From contig NZ_CP036289.1 of assembly GCF_007748115.1 (NCBI RefSeq), forward strand, positions 4,278,001-4,342,000: a DNA stretch of 64,000 nucleotides, read 5' to 3'. The position numbers and the translations under genes were made by a program. Each line of letters begins with the position of its first letter. Position 1 is the first letter of the stretch. The notes below the pieces were generated by a model that searched no databases, was not told the DNA's origin, and saw only the letters and a program-made list of their open reading frames with translations. This document shows, piece after piece, positions 26,224 to 35,337 of this stretch. Source of the stretch: Bremerella volcania. GTDB lineage: Bacteria > Planctomycetota > Planctomycetia > Pirellulales > Pirellulaceae.

Positions 26224-26688
26224 ATGTCTCGAAAGAGCAATATCCCGATTCGAAAGCGTGCGGTCGTGGGGGTGATTCTCCGCCATAATACGTTTCTTAC
26301 GATTCGTCGCAGCCAACAGGTGGTTGCTCCTGGCAAGGTCTGCTTTCCAGGGGGTGGCATCGAGCGCGGCGAGTCCGAACAAGATGCTCTCGTGCGGGAA
26401 ATTCGGGAAGAACTTGGCGTGGCCGCGATTGCCGGAACCCGGCTTTACGAGACAGTGACCGATTGGGGAACCTCGGTCGCCTGGTGGCATGCCCACGTCG
26501 AAGAGAACGCCCAGTTCGTGCTTCATCCAGGCGAAGTCGCCGAAACCCATTGGTTCGCCCCGCAGATCCTTTTGCGGGATCCCGATTTACTTTCCAGCAA
26601 TCGAGACTTCTTGGTGGCCTGGGGACGATCGACGTTCGCTATTCCGGGAATAGCGGTTCCTCCCGATTGGGATGAAACTTGCGGTTGA
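26224..26688 (+). CDS. NUDIX hydrolase
   Basis: A 154-residue protein with a complete Nudix box at about 43-66 (GGGIERGESEQDALVREIRE then ELGV), matching the consensus with its REUXEEXGU core. NUDIX enzymes cleave nucleoside diphosphates linked to another moiety. The LTIRRSQQVVAPGKVCFPGG entry resembles the MutT/NADH-pyrophosphatase-like group, but the substrate is unknown. Its last 50 bp overlap the end of the convergent gene at 26639. Confidence 0.9.
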   Translation: MSRKSNIPIRKRAVVGVILRHNTFLTIRRSQQVVAPGKVCFPGGGIERGESEQDALVREIREELGVAAIAGTRLYETVTDWGTSVAWWHAHVEENAQFVLHPGEVAETHWFAPQILLRDPDLLSSNRDFLVAWGRSTFAIPGIAVPPDWDETCG

Positions 26689-27790
26689 AAAGCTCGGGGT
26701 CGAATTCGTCACGAACCTCAGGCTTCTCTTTTCGTGAAACCCCCTTCTGTGGAATCGATCGATAGGGACGCTCGCGGCCGCCTCCCATCGAGGCGTTCGC
26801 ATTGCCGCCGAAAATTGAATTGGCAGGCGTCGTCGGAAGAGGCTTCGACATCGCCGGGCCAGGGTCGGCCAAAGCCTTGGGCACATTGGCAGGCGCATCG
26901 AACGATGCCGGGACAATCGAAGATTCAACTCGGTTTCGTTGCGGCTTGACACCCTGAGCAGCGGCAAACACCCATGCCTGGATCGCACCAAGCTGTTGGG
27001 GCGAGAGATTCGGAGCGTTGCCATCGCCGTGGCGCGTTGCGCTCTTCACGAGCAGTGGACTCTTTTGAGGCTGATCATATTCGATGAAATCGAGGGCGGC
27101 ATTCATGTTCCGCACCGTCATCCGCTGCGGGATCGAACGAACATTCTCGAATTCGACCAGGCGAAAGGAATTCTCCGAGTTTTCCGCGTGACAACGGCTC
27201 GCGGCACAACTGTTGAGCATGATCGGCTGAACTGTGGTGGTGTAATACCGCACAATTTGCGGTGAAAGAGACGGATCAGGTTGGTCGCTCGGCAATTCTT
27301 CCGGGATCGCTGGAGGGTGAGTCACCGGCAAGGAATATTGAACCGTCTCGACCTTACCGCCGTTGTTTCGTTCGTGGACTTTTACCTGGTACAAGCGGTC
27401 CAACCGAATCACGTCGGGATGGTCTGGCCCAGAACGCAGAGCGATCGCATGGTGGTAAGCGGCTTCTTCCCACAATTCCAGTCCCAGGCACCAGTTGGCC
27501 AGTTCGACGTGGTGGCTGAGTGTGGTCGTTCCGACACGTGCCTTTTGCCGCAAATAGGCTTCTTCGAGCGTCCGGGAAGCAAATGCGACTCGCTCCACCG
27601 GCATTCGAATGACGGAGTCTTCGTTGATCGCCAGCGAATAGTACTCCCCTTCTAGCGTTATCCGTCCCCGCATGGCGTTGCCATTGGTCAGGACGAGAAC
27701 GCCTTCATAGGGTGCCGTGATCGGAGACTGCCCCCAAAGAGCCGTCACCAAAGAGAAAACGAGGGCGAGTGTAAGGATGGTGTTTTTCAT
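26639..27790 (-). CDS. Exported planctomycete protein with a CxxxCH haem-like motif
   Basis: This 383-residue protein begins with a signal peptide (MKNTILTLALVFSLVTALWG). An N-terminal strand-rich domain follows (GVLVLTNGNAMRGRITLEGE). It then has a helical part and CAASRCH at about residue 198, a CxxxCH variant of the haem-c attachment motif, in a segment LNSCAASRCHAENSENSFRL. Planctomycetes carry many such secreted proteins with cytochrome-c-like domains. The end is Gly/Ser/Pro- and charge-rich. Whether haem binds is uncertain, because the canonical motif is CxxCH. It overlaps the NUDIX gene by 50 bp at the 3' ends. Confidence 0.65.
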   Translation of the reverse strand: MKNTILTLALVFSLVTALWGQSPITAPYEGVLVLTNGNAMRGRITLEGEYYSLAINEDSVIRMPVERVAFASRTLEEAYLRQKARVGTTTLSHHVELANWCLGLELWEEAAYHHAIALRSGPDHPDVIRLDRLYQVKVHERNNGGKVETVQYSLPVTHPPAIPEELPSDQPDPSLSPQIVRYYTTTVQPIMLNSCAASRCHAENSENSFRLVEFENVRSIPQRMTVRNMNAALDFIEYDQPQKSPLLVKSATRHGDGNAPNLSPQQLGAIQAWVFAAAQGVKPQRNRVESSIVPASFDAPANVPKALADPGPAMSKPLPTTPANSIFGGNANASMGGGRERPYRSIPQKGVSRKEKPEVRDEFDPELFNRKFHPNREEPLFPE

Positions 27791-28050
27791 AGTGGCGAGA
27801 CGCTACCAAGGAGTTGACCCCAGCGTCAATCGCAGAATTCAATACCTCACCACCCTTCAGGACTAGTTTTCCGGGATTTCATGTCCCACTAATCGATGAA
27901 TCCCGCACAATAGCGATGAAGAAAACTTAATAGCGCGATCCATCCAACATCTTGCCACGTATAGGGTTTCAGCACCTAGCTGATTTCCCTTGAGTGAACT
28001 AAGATGATGGCTTGCTACTGCTATCGCACGGTTCTTAAGAGGGTGGTGAC

Positions 28051-28332
28051 ATGACGGAAGAGTCAACCCGCATGCATGTGGTCATTTCCGGACAAGTGCA
28101 AGGTGTCGGATTCCGACAGTCCGCCACTCAAATTGCGAAGTCTTTTCCCGTGGCTGGTTGGGTGAAGAACCTTCCCAGCGGCAATGTGGAAATCGTCGCC
28201 GAGGGAACCAAGACGGCATGTAGCGACTTCCTGGCCTCCATTCGTGACCGGATGTTTGAATACATCAGCGACGTGGAGTGCCAATGGACGGAACCGACCA
28301 ACGAATTTGAGACCTTCGAGATCCAGTACTAA
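28051..28332 (+). CDS. acyP: Acylphosphatase
   Basis: A 93-residue protein with both family signatures: GQVQGVGFRQSA (catalytic Arg in GVGFR) and GWVKNLPSGNVE (catalytic Asn). It hydrolyses acyl phosphates such as carbamoyl phosphate or 1,3-bisphosphoglycerate in the cytoplasm. Length and order of motifs are exactly as expected for a single-domain enzyme. It precedes the ABC-2-type permease by 60 nt, but the two are probably functionally unrelated. Confidence 0.93.
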   Translation: MTEESTRMHVVISGQVQGVGFRQSATQIAKSFPVAGWVKNLPSGNVEIVAEGTKTACSDFLASIRDRMFEYISDVECQWTEPTNEFETFEIQY

Positions 28333-28392
28333 TTCAACCCTCGCGAAGTAGCGATTGCGTCTGCTTCGTGCCTGACAACTTGCTATTCCCAT

Positions 28393-29964
28393 ATGATCCC
28401 GATCAACTCTTCCCTGTTTGGTTTTTTCTTTTACATCGCAGAACTCAATCGCCAACATCTGGCAACGGCCGTCTGGCTGTTCGCTGTTGGCGTGGTTCTC
28501 GGCCTTTTAGCCGTCGCCCTGCTGTGGGCTCTGCTGCTGGCCATTTCGCCCAAGCTGGGTGGCCGCTGCACGCAAGCGCTGCAAGGCCCCGTCTTGATGC
28601 CGATCTCGGTGGTGATGGGTATTTGGGTCATCCTAGCCTTGGCCCTGCTGCCCATGGTCCCCAACTCGATGGAGATCCTCAACTCGCTGAAACAAATCCC
28701 CACGACCGGAGAGTCCTCGACGGAAATCGTTATTCCGGTAGCATCAGGTGAAGTCGACAAATTCGGCAATGTTCCGGCGGAATCGCTTCAAATCACCGTG
28801 CTGACCGATCAACTGCGACGCATGACCGTCGACAGCACCGGCAAGATCGAACTCGTCGCCCGCCTGCAAGATACCGACGAAGACGTCGTCGCCTTCGACG
28901 TCAGTGGTGGTGAACGGTTCGAGTGGCGACGCGGTGACCGCGGTACCCTGCTCCGCAAGATTCCCTCTGGGGAAACGATCGATCTCTACGCTCGAAACAT
29001 CACGAACTCTGATATTCAAATGGAAATCACGATCGTGACCGAGCCAGAGCACATCGAAGCGGAGTCGATCTTCTTCATCGGCACGCTCGTCTTCCTGATT
29101 TACGGTACTTACTTCGCCATGGTTTGCCTGTTGCCGAAGATGTCGGCCATTGCCGAGGCGACCGTCCGCAGCGAAATCTACCAACTCCTGTTTTTGATTT
29201 GTGCGGTCGTCGGCTGCTTGTTCATGGTGGCCTCGATCTACATTCCCTATCAAACCTTCGGCGAAGACATCAAGGTGCTCAAGCACACCTGCCTGCAGGC
29301 CATGATGGTGCTGGGCATCGTCGTCGCCATCTGGGCTGCCAGCCGCAGTGTTTCCGAAGAAATCGAAGGACGAACGGCCCTCACGCTGCTTTCCAAGCCT
29401 GTTAGCCGCCGCCAGTTCGTGCTCGGCAAGTTCGCCGGGATTGCGTGGCTGGTAAGCGTCCTGTTCATCATGATCAGTTCTGTCTTCGTCGTCGCGGTCG
29501 CGCAGAAGCCGATCTTCGACAAACGCGAAGGGGCGGTCATCGAGTACGAAGGGGAAAAGGGCGTTACCTGGCAGCTGCTGCATCACGAAGCCATGTCGGT
29601 CGCTCCCGGTATCCTGCTGGTGTACATGGAGACGCTGGTTCTGGCTGGCGTTTCGGTTGCTATCTCGACGCGGTTGCCGATGGTTGCCAACTTCATGCTC
29701 ACCTTCGGCATTTGGGCCCTGGGCCACTTAACCCCCTCGATCATGGAGGCGTCCGTCGAAGGATTCGAACCGGTGCAGTTCGTCGCGAGTTTCATCGCCA
29801 CGATACTACCGGTGCTTAAAAACTTCGAGATCTACGGCGCTATCTCGGCCGGTCGTGAGATCCCCATGATGTACATCGCCGGTGCCGCCATGTACACAGT
29901 GCTTTACGCGGCACTGACCATGCTGTTGGCCCTGATCTTGTTTGAAGATCGCGATCTGGCATAA
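28393..29964 (+). CDS. ABC-2-type transporter permease with large periplasmic domain
   Basis: This 523-residue membrane protein has two N-terminal membrane helices, then an external strand-rich domain (about 110-215) and a multi-helix C-terminal half. The segment SEEIEGRTALTLLSKPVSRR followed by QFVLGKFAG is the diagnostic cytoplasmic loop of ABC-2/NosY-type permeases. The substrate is unknown. No ATP-binding subunit lies beside it in this window, so the ATPase must be encoded elsewhere. A strong terminator follows the stop. Confidence 0.82.
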   Translation: MIPINSSLFGFFFYIAELNRQHLATAVWLFAVGVVLGLLAVALLWALLLAISPKLGGRCTQALQGPVLMPISVVMGIWVILALALLPMVPNSMEILNSLKQIPTTGESSTEIVIPVASGEVDKFGNVPAESLQITVLTDQLRRMTVDSTGKIELVARLQDTDEDVVAFDVSGGERFEWRRGDRGTLLRKIPSGETIDLYARNITNSDIQMEITIVTEPEHIEAESIFFIGTLVFLIYGTYFAMVCLLPKMSAIAEATVRSEIYQLLFLICAVVGCLFMVASIYIPYQTFGEDIKVLKHTCLQAMMVLGIVVAIWAASRSVSEEIEGRTALTLLSKPVSRRQFVLGKFAGIAWLVSVLFIMISSVFVVAVAQKPIFDKREGAVIEYEGEKGVTWQLLHHEAMSVAPGILLVYMETLVLAGVSVAISTRLPMVANFMLTFGIWALGHLTPSIMEASVEGFEPVQFVASFIATILPVLKNFEIYGAISAGREIPMMYIAGAAMYTVLYAALTMLLALILFEDRDLA

Positions 29965-29989
29965 CGCCACCTGAAAACGACCAACAAAA

Positions 29990-30018
29990 AAAGCCACCGC
30001 GAATTTGCGGTGGCTTTT
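29990..30018. terminator. Bidirectional intrinsic terminator
   Basis: AGCCACCGC (29992-30000) pairs with GCGGTGGCT (30007-30015) around GAATTT, with A-rich and T-rich flanks. It serves the convergent ABC-2 permease and oxidoreductase genes. Confidence 0.85.
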
Positions 30019-30040
30019 TCTTTTGTTCTAAGACAAGTCG

Positions 30041-31120
30041 TTAGGCGGCCTTCTTCGCAGCCACAACACGTTTCGGTTCAGTCCGCATGGTGGGGCCAAC
30101 CAGGTTGAACTTGCCACCATCCCAGCGATGATTCTGGACCGCGTCACTCACCTTCAAAGCAACCGACAGGGCCTCGCGGGCAGCCTGACCGGTAACGGTC
30201 GGCGTCAAGCCACGTTGGATACAATCGGCAAACTCACGCAGTTCGGCCTCGATCGCATTACCAGGGGTGACTTCGATCTCTTGGCAAGGCAAAACGGTCG
30301 AGAACAGGTTGTCGCGTACCCAGTTCTTTCCTTCCGGCGAAAGGCCGTGTACCTGAGCGGCACCTTGCTTGACGATCTCGTCCGCGACGATCGACTTCAC
30401 CCTGCGGGTCGTAAAGTCGACTCCGACGAAGCCAGCGTCGCTGAAGACTTCCATATGCCGCGACGGATTAAAGCTGGCCCGGGAAGCGGTCAGGTTCGCC
30501 ACGCAACCGTTGGCAAACGTCAGGCGTGTTTCCACAACGTCTTCGTGCGGACCAAAGACAGTTAGTCCCGTCGCTTGAACGTCGACGACCGGGTTGCGAA
30601 CCAGCGACAAAACCAGGTCGATATCGTGAATCATCAGGTCGAGCGTGACGCCGACGTCCACGGAGCGGAACGTATAGCCGCTGGTACGTTCGCCGCGGAT
30701 GAAACGTGGCGACTGGACCTTCTTCGAGGCCTCGCGAAACGCGGGATTGAAGCGTTCGACGTGACCAACCTGTAGCACGCTGCGGTGATGCTCGGCAAGC
30801 TCGATCAGCTCGTCCGCGTCTTCAGTGGTCAGCGTGATCGGTTTCTCGATCAAGACATGCTTTCCGGCTTTTAGCAGCGGCGCGGCGACGTCTTTGTGAT
30901 AGAGCGTCGGAGTGGCGATGACGGCGGCGTCGATCTTGGAGGCGATTTCGCTGACGTCGTCATAGCCCTTGATCTTGTGCTCTTTGCAGAAAGCATCTCG
31001 GGCCTGCTTGGCCGGATCGACAACTCCTACCAGCTTGAATGCCGAGATGCCCTTGGCCAACTTGGCGTGAATCTTTCCCAGGTGGCCGGTCCCAATGACC
31101 GCGAGTCGTACCTGACGCAT
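30041..31120 (-). CDS. Gfo/Idh/MocA family oxidoreductase
   Basis: I chose ATG 31120 because AGAGGA lies about 8 nt upstream; a longer frame starts at 31147. The 359-residue product has an N-terminal Rossmann NAD(P) motif (AVIGTGHLGKIHAKLA) and the family signature EKPITLT after VATPTLYHKDVA. A C-terminal alpha/beta substrate domain follows (GVTLDLMIHDIDLVLSLV, with the catalytic-type MIHDID). It probably oxidises or reduces a sugar or nucleotide-sugar. In planctomycetes it is often found next to lpxC as here, suggesting but not proving an envelope-sugar role. Confidence 0.87.
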   Translation of the reverse strand: MRQVRLAVIGTGHLGKIHAKLAKGISAFKLVGVVDPAKQARDAFCKEHKIKGYDDVSEIASKIDAAVIATPTLYHKDVAAPLLKAGKHVLIEKPITLTTEDADELIELAEHHRSVLQVGHVERFNPAFREASKKVQSPRFIRGERTSGYTFRSVDVGVTLDLMIHDIDLVLSLVRNPVVDVQATGLTVFGPHEDVVETRLTFANGCVANLTASRASFNPSRHMEVFSDAGFVGVDFTTRRVKSIVADEIVKQGAAQVHGLSPEGKNWVRDNLFSTVLPCQEIEVTPGNAIEAELREFADCIQRGLTPTVTGQAAREALSVALKVSDAVQNHRWDGGKFNLVGPTMRTEPKRVVAAKKAA

Positions 31121-31176
31121 TGCCAACTTCCTCTGTTTAGGTCGCACGGCGTTACGAAGCGTTCAATTCAGAAAAC

Positions 31177-32082
31177 TCAGGCGGTCCGCCGTGACAAATA
31201 GGCAACCTGATTTTCCTTCAGAAGCTGCTTGACCAGCTCTGCGTTCAAACGATGACCGCTACGATTCGCGATGATCGTTCCTTGGATATCACATCCGGCC
31301 AGAGCCAGGTCTCCGACGAGATCGAGAACTTTGTGCCGTACACATTCGTCCTCAAAGCGGAGTTCGTTGTCGATCGGCCCCTCCGGCCCAAAAACCAACA
31401 ACTCACTGAAATCGACATGCGTTCCCAGCCCTTGCTGACGTAGCCATTCTGCCTCTTGAAGTAGCAAAAACGTGCGCGCCGGAGCTAGTTCATTTTGGAA
31501 ATATTCGGGGCTGATTTTGCCTTCCAGGGTCTCGCGACCGATCATCCCTTCGTTGCCGAAATCCAAGCGATACTTGAACTTCATCCGTTTGGACCCACTC
31601 GGCCGGGCTTCGACCCAGCACTCGTCGTCACCCACGCGAACCACTTCGGAGATTGCCAACACGGCTCGTGGGGCGGTTTGTGTTTCGATTCCGACAGTCA
31701 GGATCTGCTCGACGTAGTCCTTGGCCGAACCATCCATGCCAGGCATCTCGGCCGAGTTGACGTGAACGTAGCAGTTGTCGACCTGCAGGCCGGCTAGGGC
31801 CGCCAGTACATGCTCGACCATTTCGACCGTGGCGCCCTGATAAACCAGGTTCGTACGGCGAGGGACTTCGACTCGGTAATCGACCTGGGCGGGGATTTGC
31901 GGTGCACCTTCGACGTCTTCACGAACGAAGACCACGCCGGTGTCTTCCGCGGCAGGCTCGAAGCGAACGGTCACTTCTTTGCCGCTCCAATACCCGCGTC
32001 CCGAGACGGATGCGGAAGCCTTAAGAGTCTGTTGAAATCGTGCGATCGGTTCGCCACTATTGACGAGAGATGCGGAGTTCAT
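31177..32082 (-). CDS. lpxC: UDP-3-O-acyl-N-acetylglucosamine deacetylase (LpxC)
   Basis: This 301-residue enzyme catalyses the committed, zinc-dependent step of lipid A synthesis. It carries the first zinc His in MVEHVLAAL and the second zinc site RHKVLDLVGDLAL (HxxxD pair), with AEMPGMDGSAKDYV and HVDFSELLVFGPEG between. All are family positions. It indicates lipid A-type outer-membrane lipid in this organism. The gene ends 56 nt before the oxidoreductase start and a terminator separates it from the OmpH-like gene upstream. Confidence 0.93.
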   Translation of the reverse strand: MNSASLVNSGEPIARFQQTLKASASVSGRGYWSGKEVTVRFEPAAEDTGVVFVREDVEGAPQIPAQVDYRVEVPRRTNLVYQGATVEMVEHVLAALAGLQVDNCYVHVNSAEMPGMDGSAKDYVEQILTVGIETQTAPRAVLAISEVVRVGDDECWVEARPSGSKRMKFKYRLDFGNEGMIGRETLEGKISPEYFQNELAPARTFLLLQEAEWLRQQGLGTHVDFSELLVFGPEGPIDNELRFEDECVRHKVLDLVGDLALAGCDIQGTIIANRSGHRLNAELVKQLLKENQVAYLSRRTA

Positions 32083-32125
32083 AGAAGCTGAGTCTAGCCA
32101 ATTGCGGCGAAGAAGATCTTTAAAG

Positions 32126-32162
32126 CGAAAAAGGCGAGACCAACCTTGCGGCCTCGCCTTTA
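32126..32162 (-). terminator. Terminator after the OmpH-like gene
   Basis: AAGGCGAG (32131-32138) pairs with CTCGCCTT (32153-32160). Read on the reverse strand, the hairpin is followed by a T run (complement of AAAA at 32127-32130), placing it between the OmpH-like gene and lpxC. Confidence 0.7.
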
Positions 32163-32193
32163 TTCGTTGTACCCATCAACATGCGAGTCCGAC

Positions 32194-32814
32194 TTAGAAG
32201 CGAGGTTGTGGAACCTGGCTGCCAGGAACGGTCGCACTACGCTGAACACCGTTGTTCAGGATGTTCAGGATGTCGTAGGTGATGTCGATCTGGTTTTGGT
32301 AGATCACCGGGCGATTGACCCCTTCCAGAACCGATTGACGGTTGGTTGGATCAATTTCGTTGCTGTTGTAACGCAGCACCAAGGTGATGTTGTGACGTTG
32401 TGCGAAAGTCGAAACCGTCTGCGTCACCTGATTGTAGGTGTTGAAGTAGACGCGGGCTTCGCGTTCCATGAATTCCTTCTTCTGCAAACCAACTTTGACC
32501 TGCAGGTCGGCCTGAACCTTGGCCATCTTTTCTTCCAAGGCTTTGTATTCCGGAGTACCGGCTTTGTAGCCTTGCAGCTCTTCGACCATCTTCTTCATCT
32601 GGTCACGATCTTGAGTCAGAGCCTGCTCTGCGGCGTCGACCGAGGCCTTCAATTCGTCCATTTGCTTCTTGAACAAAGCATGGTTCTTGAAGATGACCGG
32701 GATATCGATCACGGCAATGTTACCGGCACTGGCCTGCTGGGCCGAGGCAGTGCTGACTTGACAGAAAGCGGTCAACGCGACCGCGACACAGAAACAAGAG
32801 AGAATTCGCTTCAC
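32194..32814 (-). CDS. OmpH/Skp-family periplasmic chaperone
   Basis: I chose the GTG at 32814 because AGGAG lies about 8 nt upstream and a clean signal peptide follows (MKRILSCFCVAVALTAFCQV, cleavage near ASA-Q). The 206-residue product has the OmpH layout: a short strand (IAVIDIPVIFKNHALFKKQM), a long coiled coil (AEQALTQDRDQMKKMVEELQ and onward), then a returning strand and helix (ARVYFNTYNQVTQTVSTFAQ). Skp-type proteins are trimeric jellyfish-like chaperones for outer-membrane proteins. Location upstream of lpxC matches the common envelope-biogenesis neighbourhood. Confidence 0.82.
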   Translation of the reverse strand: MKRILSCFCVAVALTAFCQVSTASAQQASAGNIAVIDIPVIFKNHALFKKQMDELKASVDAAEQALTQDRDQMKKMVEELQGYKAGTPEYKALEEKMAKVQADLQVKVGLQKKEFMEREARVYFNTYNQVTQTVSTFAQRHNITLVLRYNSNEIDPTNRQSVLEGVNRPVIYQNQIDITYDILNILNNGVQRSATVPGSQVPQPRF

Positions 32815-33167
32815 TTTCAGCACTCCTTGCTGGACAAAACTGGTCCTCATGACCATCTCGTGGATCAGCCCATGGCGGGTGGCTGCCACGGAACAATAAA
32901 ACGATTGCGAAATCGCAGTCTGAACGGGAAAGTCGCGACATTTTGCCGAAGTGCCGCAATCTCGTAAAGTGCAATCTGAGTATTTTCTTGCCTTGCACTT
33001 TTTGGCCCGAATCTAGACCTTCGCGAGGTTACTACGCCCTATCGGCAAAGGTGGTTCGCCATGTCTGGGGAAAACTCGACTCACACGGAGAATCGACGCC
33101 GATTCGCGGGCTAGCATCGGCACTGCCAGATACCCATGCCCACAGGTTTTCCCAGCTTGAAGGCCTG
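32815..33167. other. 353-bp gap between the OmpH-like and M28 peptidase genes
   Basis: No gene is supported. It must hold the OmpH promoter. A 9-bp inverted repeat, AAAGTGCAA (32966-32974) with TTGCACTTT (32993-33001), could form a hairpin or a regulator site. I see nothing else. Confidence 0.4.
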
Positions 33168-35177
33168 CTATCGCGGTGGTGCCAGCGTGACGGTCAGCTT
33201 CACTTCTTTCCCATCACGCAGAACGACGACTTCGACCTTATCGCCTGCTTTGAACTTTCGCAGGGCGGCGTCAAAATCTTCGAGCCCGCCAATGCGATTG
33301 CCTCCCAGATCGATCAGGATATCACCTCCCGTGATGCCAGCTTCCGCGGCGGGACTGCCGGGGCTGGTGCCCTGAATGCCATATCCTTTGCCCACCACGG
33401 TGAAGTCGGGAATGCTACCGAAATAGGGGCGAGAACCACCTCGCATCTCAGACTGCTTGCTTTCAACCGCCACGTACTTCGGCCGGTCATCGGCCTTGTC
33501 GATCGCCAGAAGAAAATCGACCCCATAGTCAATAATCCGGGCCATCCCTTGGTAGTTAATCTTGTCGGCGTCATCGCTCGGGCGGTGATAGTCGTTGTGC
33601 GTCCCGGTAAACAGAGCCAACACCGGAAGCTGCTTCGCATAGAACGAAGCGTGATCGCTGGGCCCGAATCCGCCTGGATCTTTGGTGAGTTCAAACTTGT
33701 GCTTTTCATTCAACTGATCCAATAGCGGCTCGAACATTTCGGCCGTACCGCTGCCCATCGCGATCAGCTTGTTCTCGTTGAGACGCCCCACCATATCCAT
33801 GTTGAACATCATGAGCGTCTTATCCAACGGAACAACAGGCTCTTTCACATAGTGAGCACTTCCCAGCAGCCCTTCTTCTTCGCCGGTGAACGCAATCACC
33901 AGCACGCGATGACGAAGCTGATCTTTCTTGGCCATCAGTCGACGAGCCACTTCCAACAGCGCGGTCGTCCCCGAGGCGTTATCGTCGGCCCCATTGTGAA
34001 TCTCGTGCGTCAGCGGCGCCAGGCTGCCCGAGCCCCCCATCCCCAGGTGATCGTAGTGAGCCCCGATGAGAATGACTTCGTCCGACGTGGCGTTGGGGGC
34101 CTCGATCAGCCCGATCACGTTGTGAATGGTCGCCGTTTCGCGAACGATATCGGTCTCGCCAATCGCCTTCCAATCCCCGAGCGGGCCCACAACTGGCTTC
34201 AGCGTGTGATCGATTCCCATCTCAATATCGCTGAGGGACTTACCGAATTGCTTTTTAATCAGCGGCTCAAAGACACCTCGCTTGGCAAACATGACCGGAA
34301 AGTTCGGACGACTCGACTCGGCACCAGCCCCGGTCAGGGGAATCACTTCATCCATGCCTTGCTCGAGTTGATCGCCATACTCGGCAATCTTCTTGCCCAG
34401 CTTGGTAACATCCTCCAGGTACGCGTTGATTTCTTCCGGCGAATGTTCTTCTTTCGTGGAATACTCTTGCTGACGTTTCACCAGGTCGGCAACGGCCGTT
34501 TCGAAAGCGGCTTTCACGTGAGCACGAATCTCTCCGAGACCTTGGGAATCGTTGATCAGGATGACCCCGGCAGCGCCGTTTTGGTAGGCATTGGAAATCT
34601 TGCGGCTGAACAAGGCATGCTGCGAGGCTCGCGTTCCGTCGAACACGCTATGCGGATTGCCCTGCTGCGGCTCTTTTCGCAGGATGACGACCACCTTTCC
34701 CTTCACGTCGAGGTCGGCGTATTCGTCGTATTCCAGCTTCGGTGCGGAAATCCCGTAGCCGACGAAAACGAGCGGGGCGTCGAACGTACTGCTGCCACCC
34801 ACTGCCAGAGGTGTGAAGTCGTCACCGAGCTTCAGATCCTTCGTCTCTTCACCAGAGACAAGCTTCAACACATTTTTCTCTTTCGGTCCCATTTCGGATG
34901 ACACGTTGACCTCGAACTCTTGAAATGGAGTTCCGTTGATCAGGTCGGTTTTCAAACCGATCGCTTCAAATTGTCTGGCAACGAACTGCGAAGCTTCTTC
35001 CAGCCCGGCACTACCGATTCCGCGCCCCTTTAGCTTGTCGGAGGCCAGATATCCGAGTGTTTCCTTGAGGCTGGCCACCTTTGCTGCTTCCGTGGCTTCC
35101 TCGGCCAAAAGGCCACAGGGAATCGACACAAGCAGCAAAAGAAAAAATATTCGCGAGAGATTGGTGATGTTGAGCAT
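33168..35177 (-). CDS. M28-family metallopeptidase with PA insert and C-terminal PDZ domain
   Basis: A 669-residue exported peptidase. I chose ATG 35177 because a signal peptide follows (LSRIFFLLLLVSIPCGLLA). The M28 zinc residues are visible in order: GAHYDHLGMGG (His), NGADDNASG (Asp), EEEGLLGS (catalytic Glu and zinc Glu), MDMVGR (Asp) and GPSDHASF (last His). A protease-associated insert precedes them, with VFVGYGISAPK and KVVVILRKEPQQ. The last about 90 residues form a PDZ domain (GIQGTSPGSPAAEAGITGGD). It probably trims peptides in the periplasm or outside. It is transcribed alone. Confidence 0.9.
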   Translation of the reverse strand: MLNITNLSRIFFLLLLVSIPCGLLAEEATEAAKVASLKETLGYLASDKLKGRGIGSAGLEEASQFVARQFEAIGLKTDLINGTPFQEFEVNVSSEMGPKEKNVLKLVSGEETKDLKLGDDFTPLAVGGSSTFDAPLVFVGYGISAPKLEYDEYADLDVKGKVVVILRKEPQQGNPHSVFDGTRASQHALFSRKISNAYQNGAAGVILINDSQGLGEIRAHVKAAFETAVADLVKRQQEYSTKEEHSPEEINAYLEDVTKLGKKIAEYGDQLEQGMDEVIPLTGAGAESSRPNFPVMFAKRGVFEPLIKKQFGKSLSDIEMGIDHTLKPVVGPLGDWKAIGETDIVRETATIHNVIGLIEAPNATSDEVILIGAHYDHLGMGGSGSLAPLTHEIHNGADDNASGTTALLEVARRLMAKKDQLRHRVLVIAFTGEEEGLLGSAHYVKEPVVPLDKTLMMFNMDMVGRLNENKLIAMGSGTAEMFEPLLDQLNEKHKFELTKDPGGFGPSDHASFYAKQLPVLALFTGTHNDYHRPSDDADKINYQGMARIIDYGVDFLLAIDKADDRPKYVAVESKQSEMRGGSRPYFGSIPDFTVVGKGYGIQGTSPGSPAAEAGITGGDILIDLGGNRIGGLEDFDAALRKFKAGDKVEVVVLRDGKEVKLTVTLAPPR

Positions 35178-35337
35178 GAATGCGTTTTCCGCGAAGGAGG
35201 GATTCACCGATTTGAGGAAAGTTAGGTAACCTTCGATTCTTTTCCGTCGGCCCCGCGGCGTCAACCATTGCCATAGCGCATTGCCAGCGGATGGCCAATC
35301 GTCGTAAAATCATATCCGAGTTAAGTTTCAACACGTT

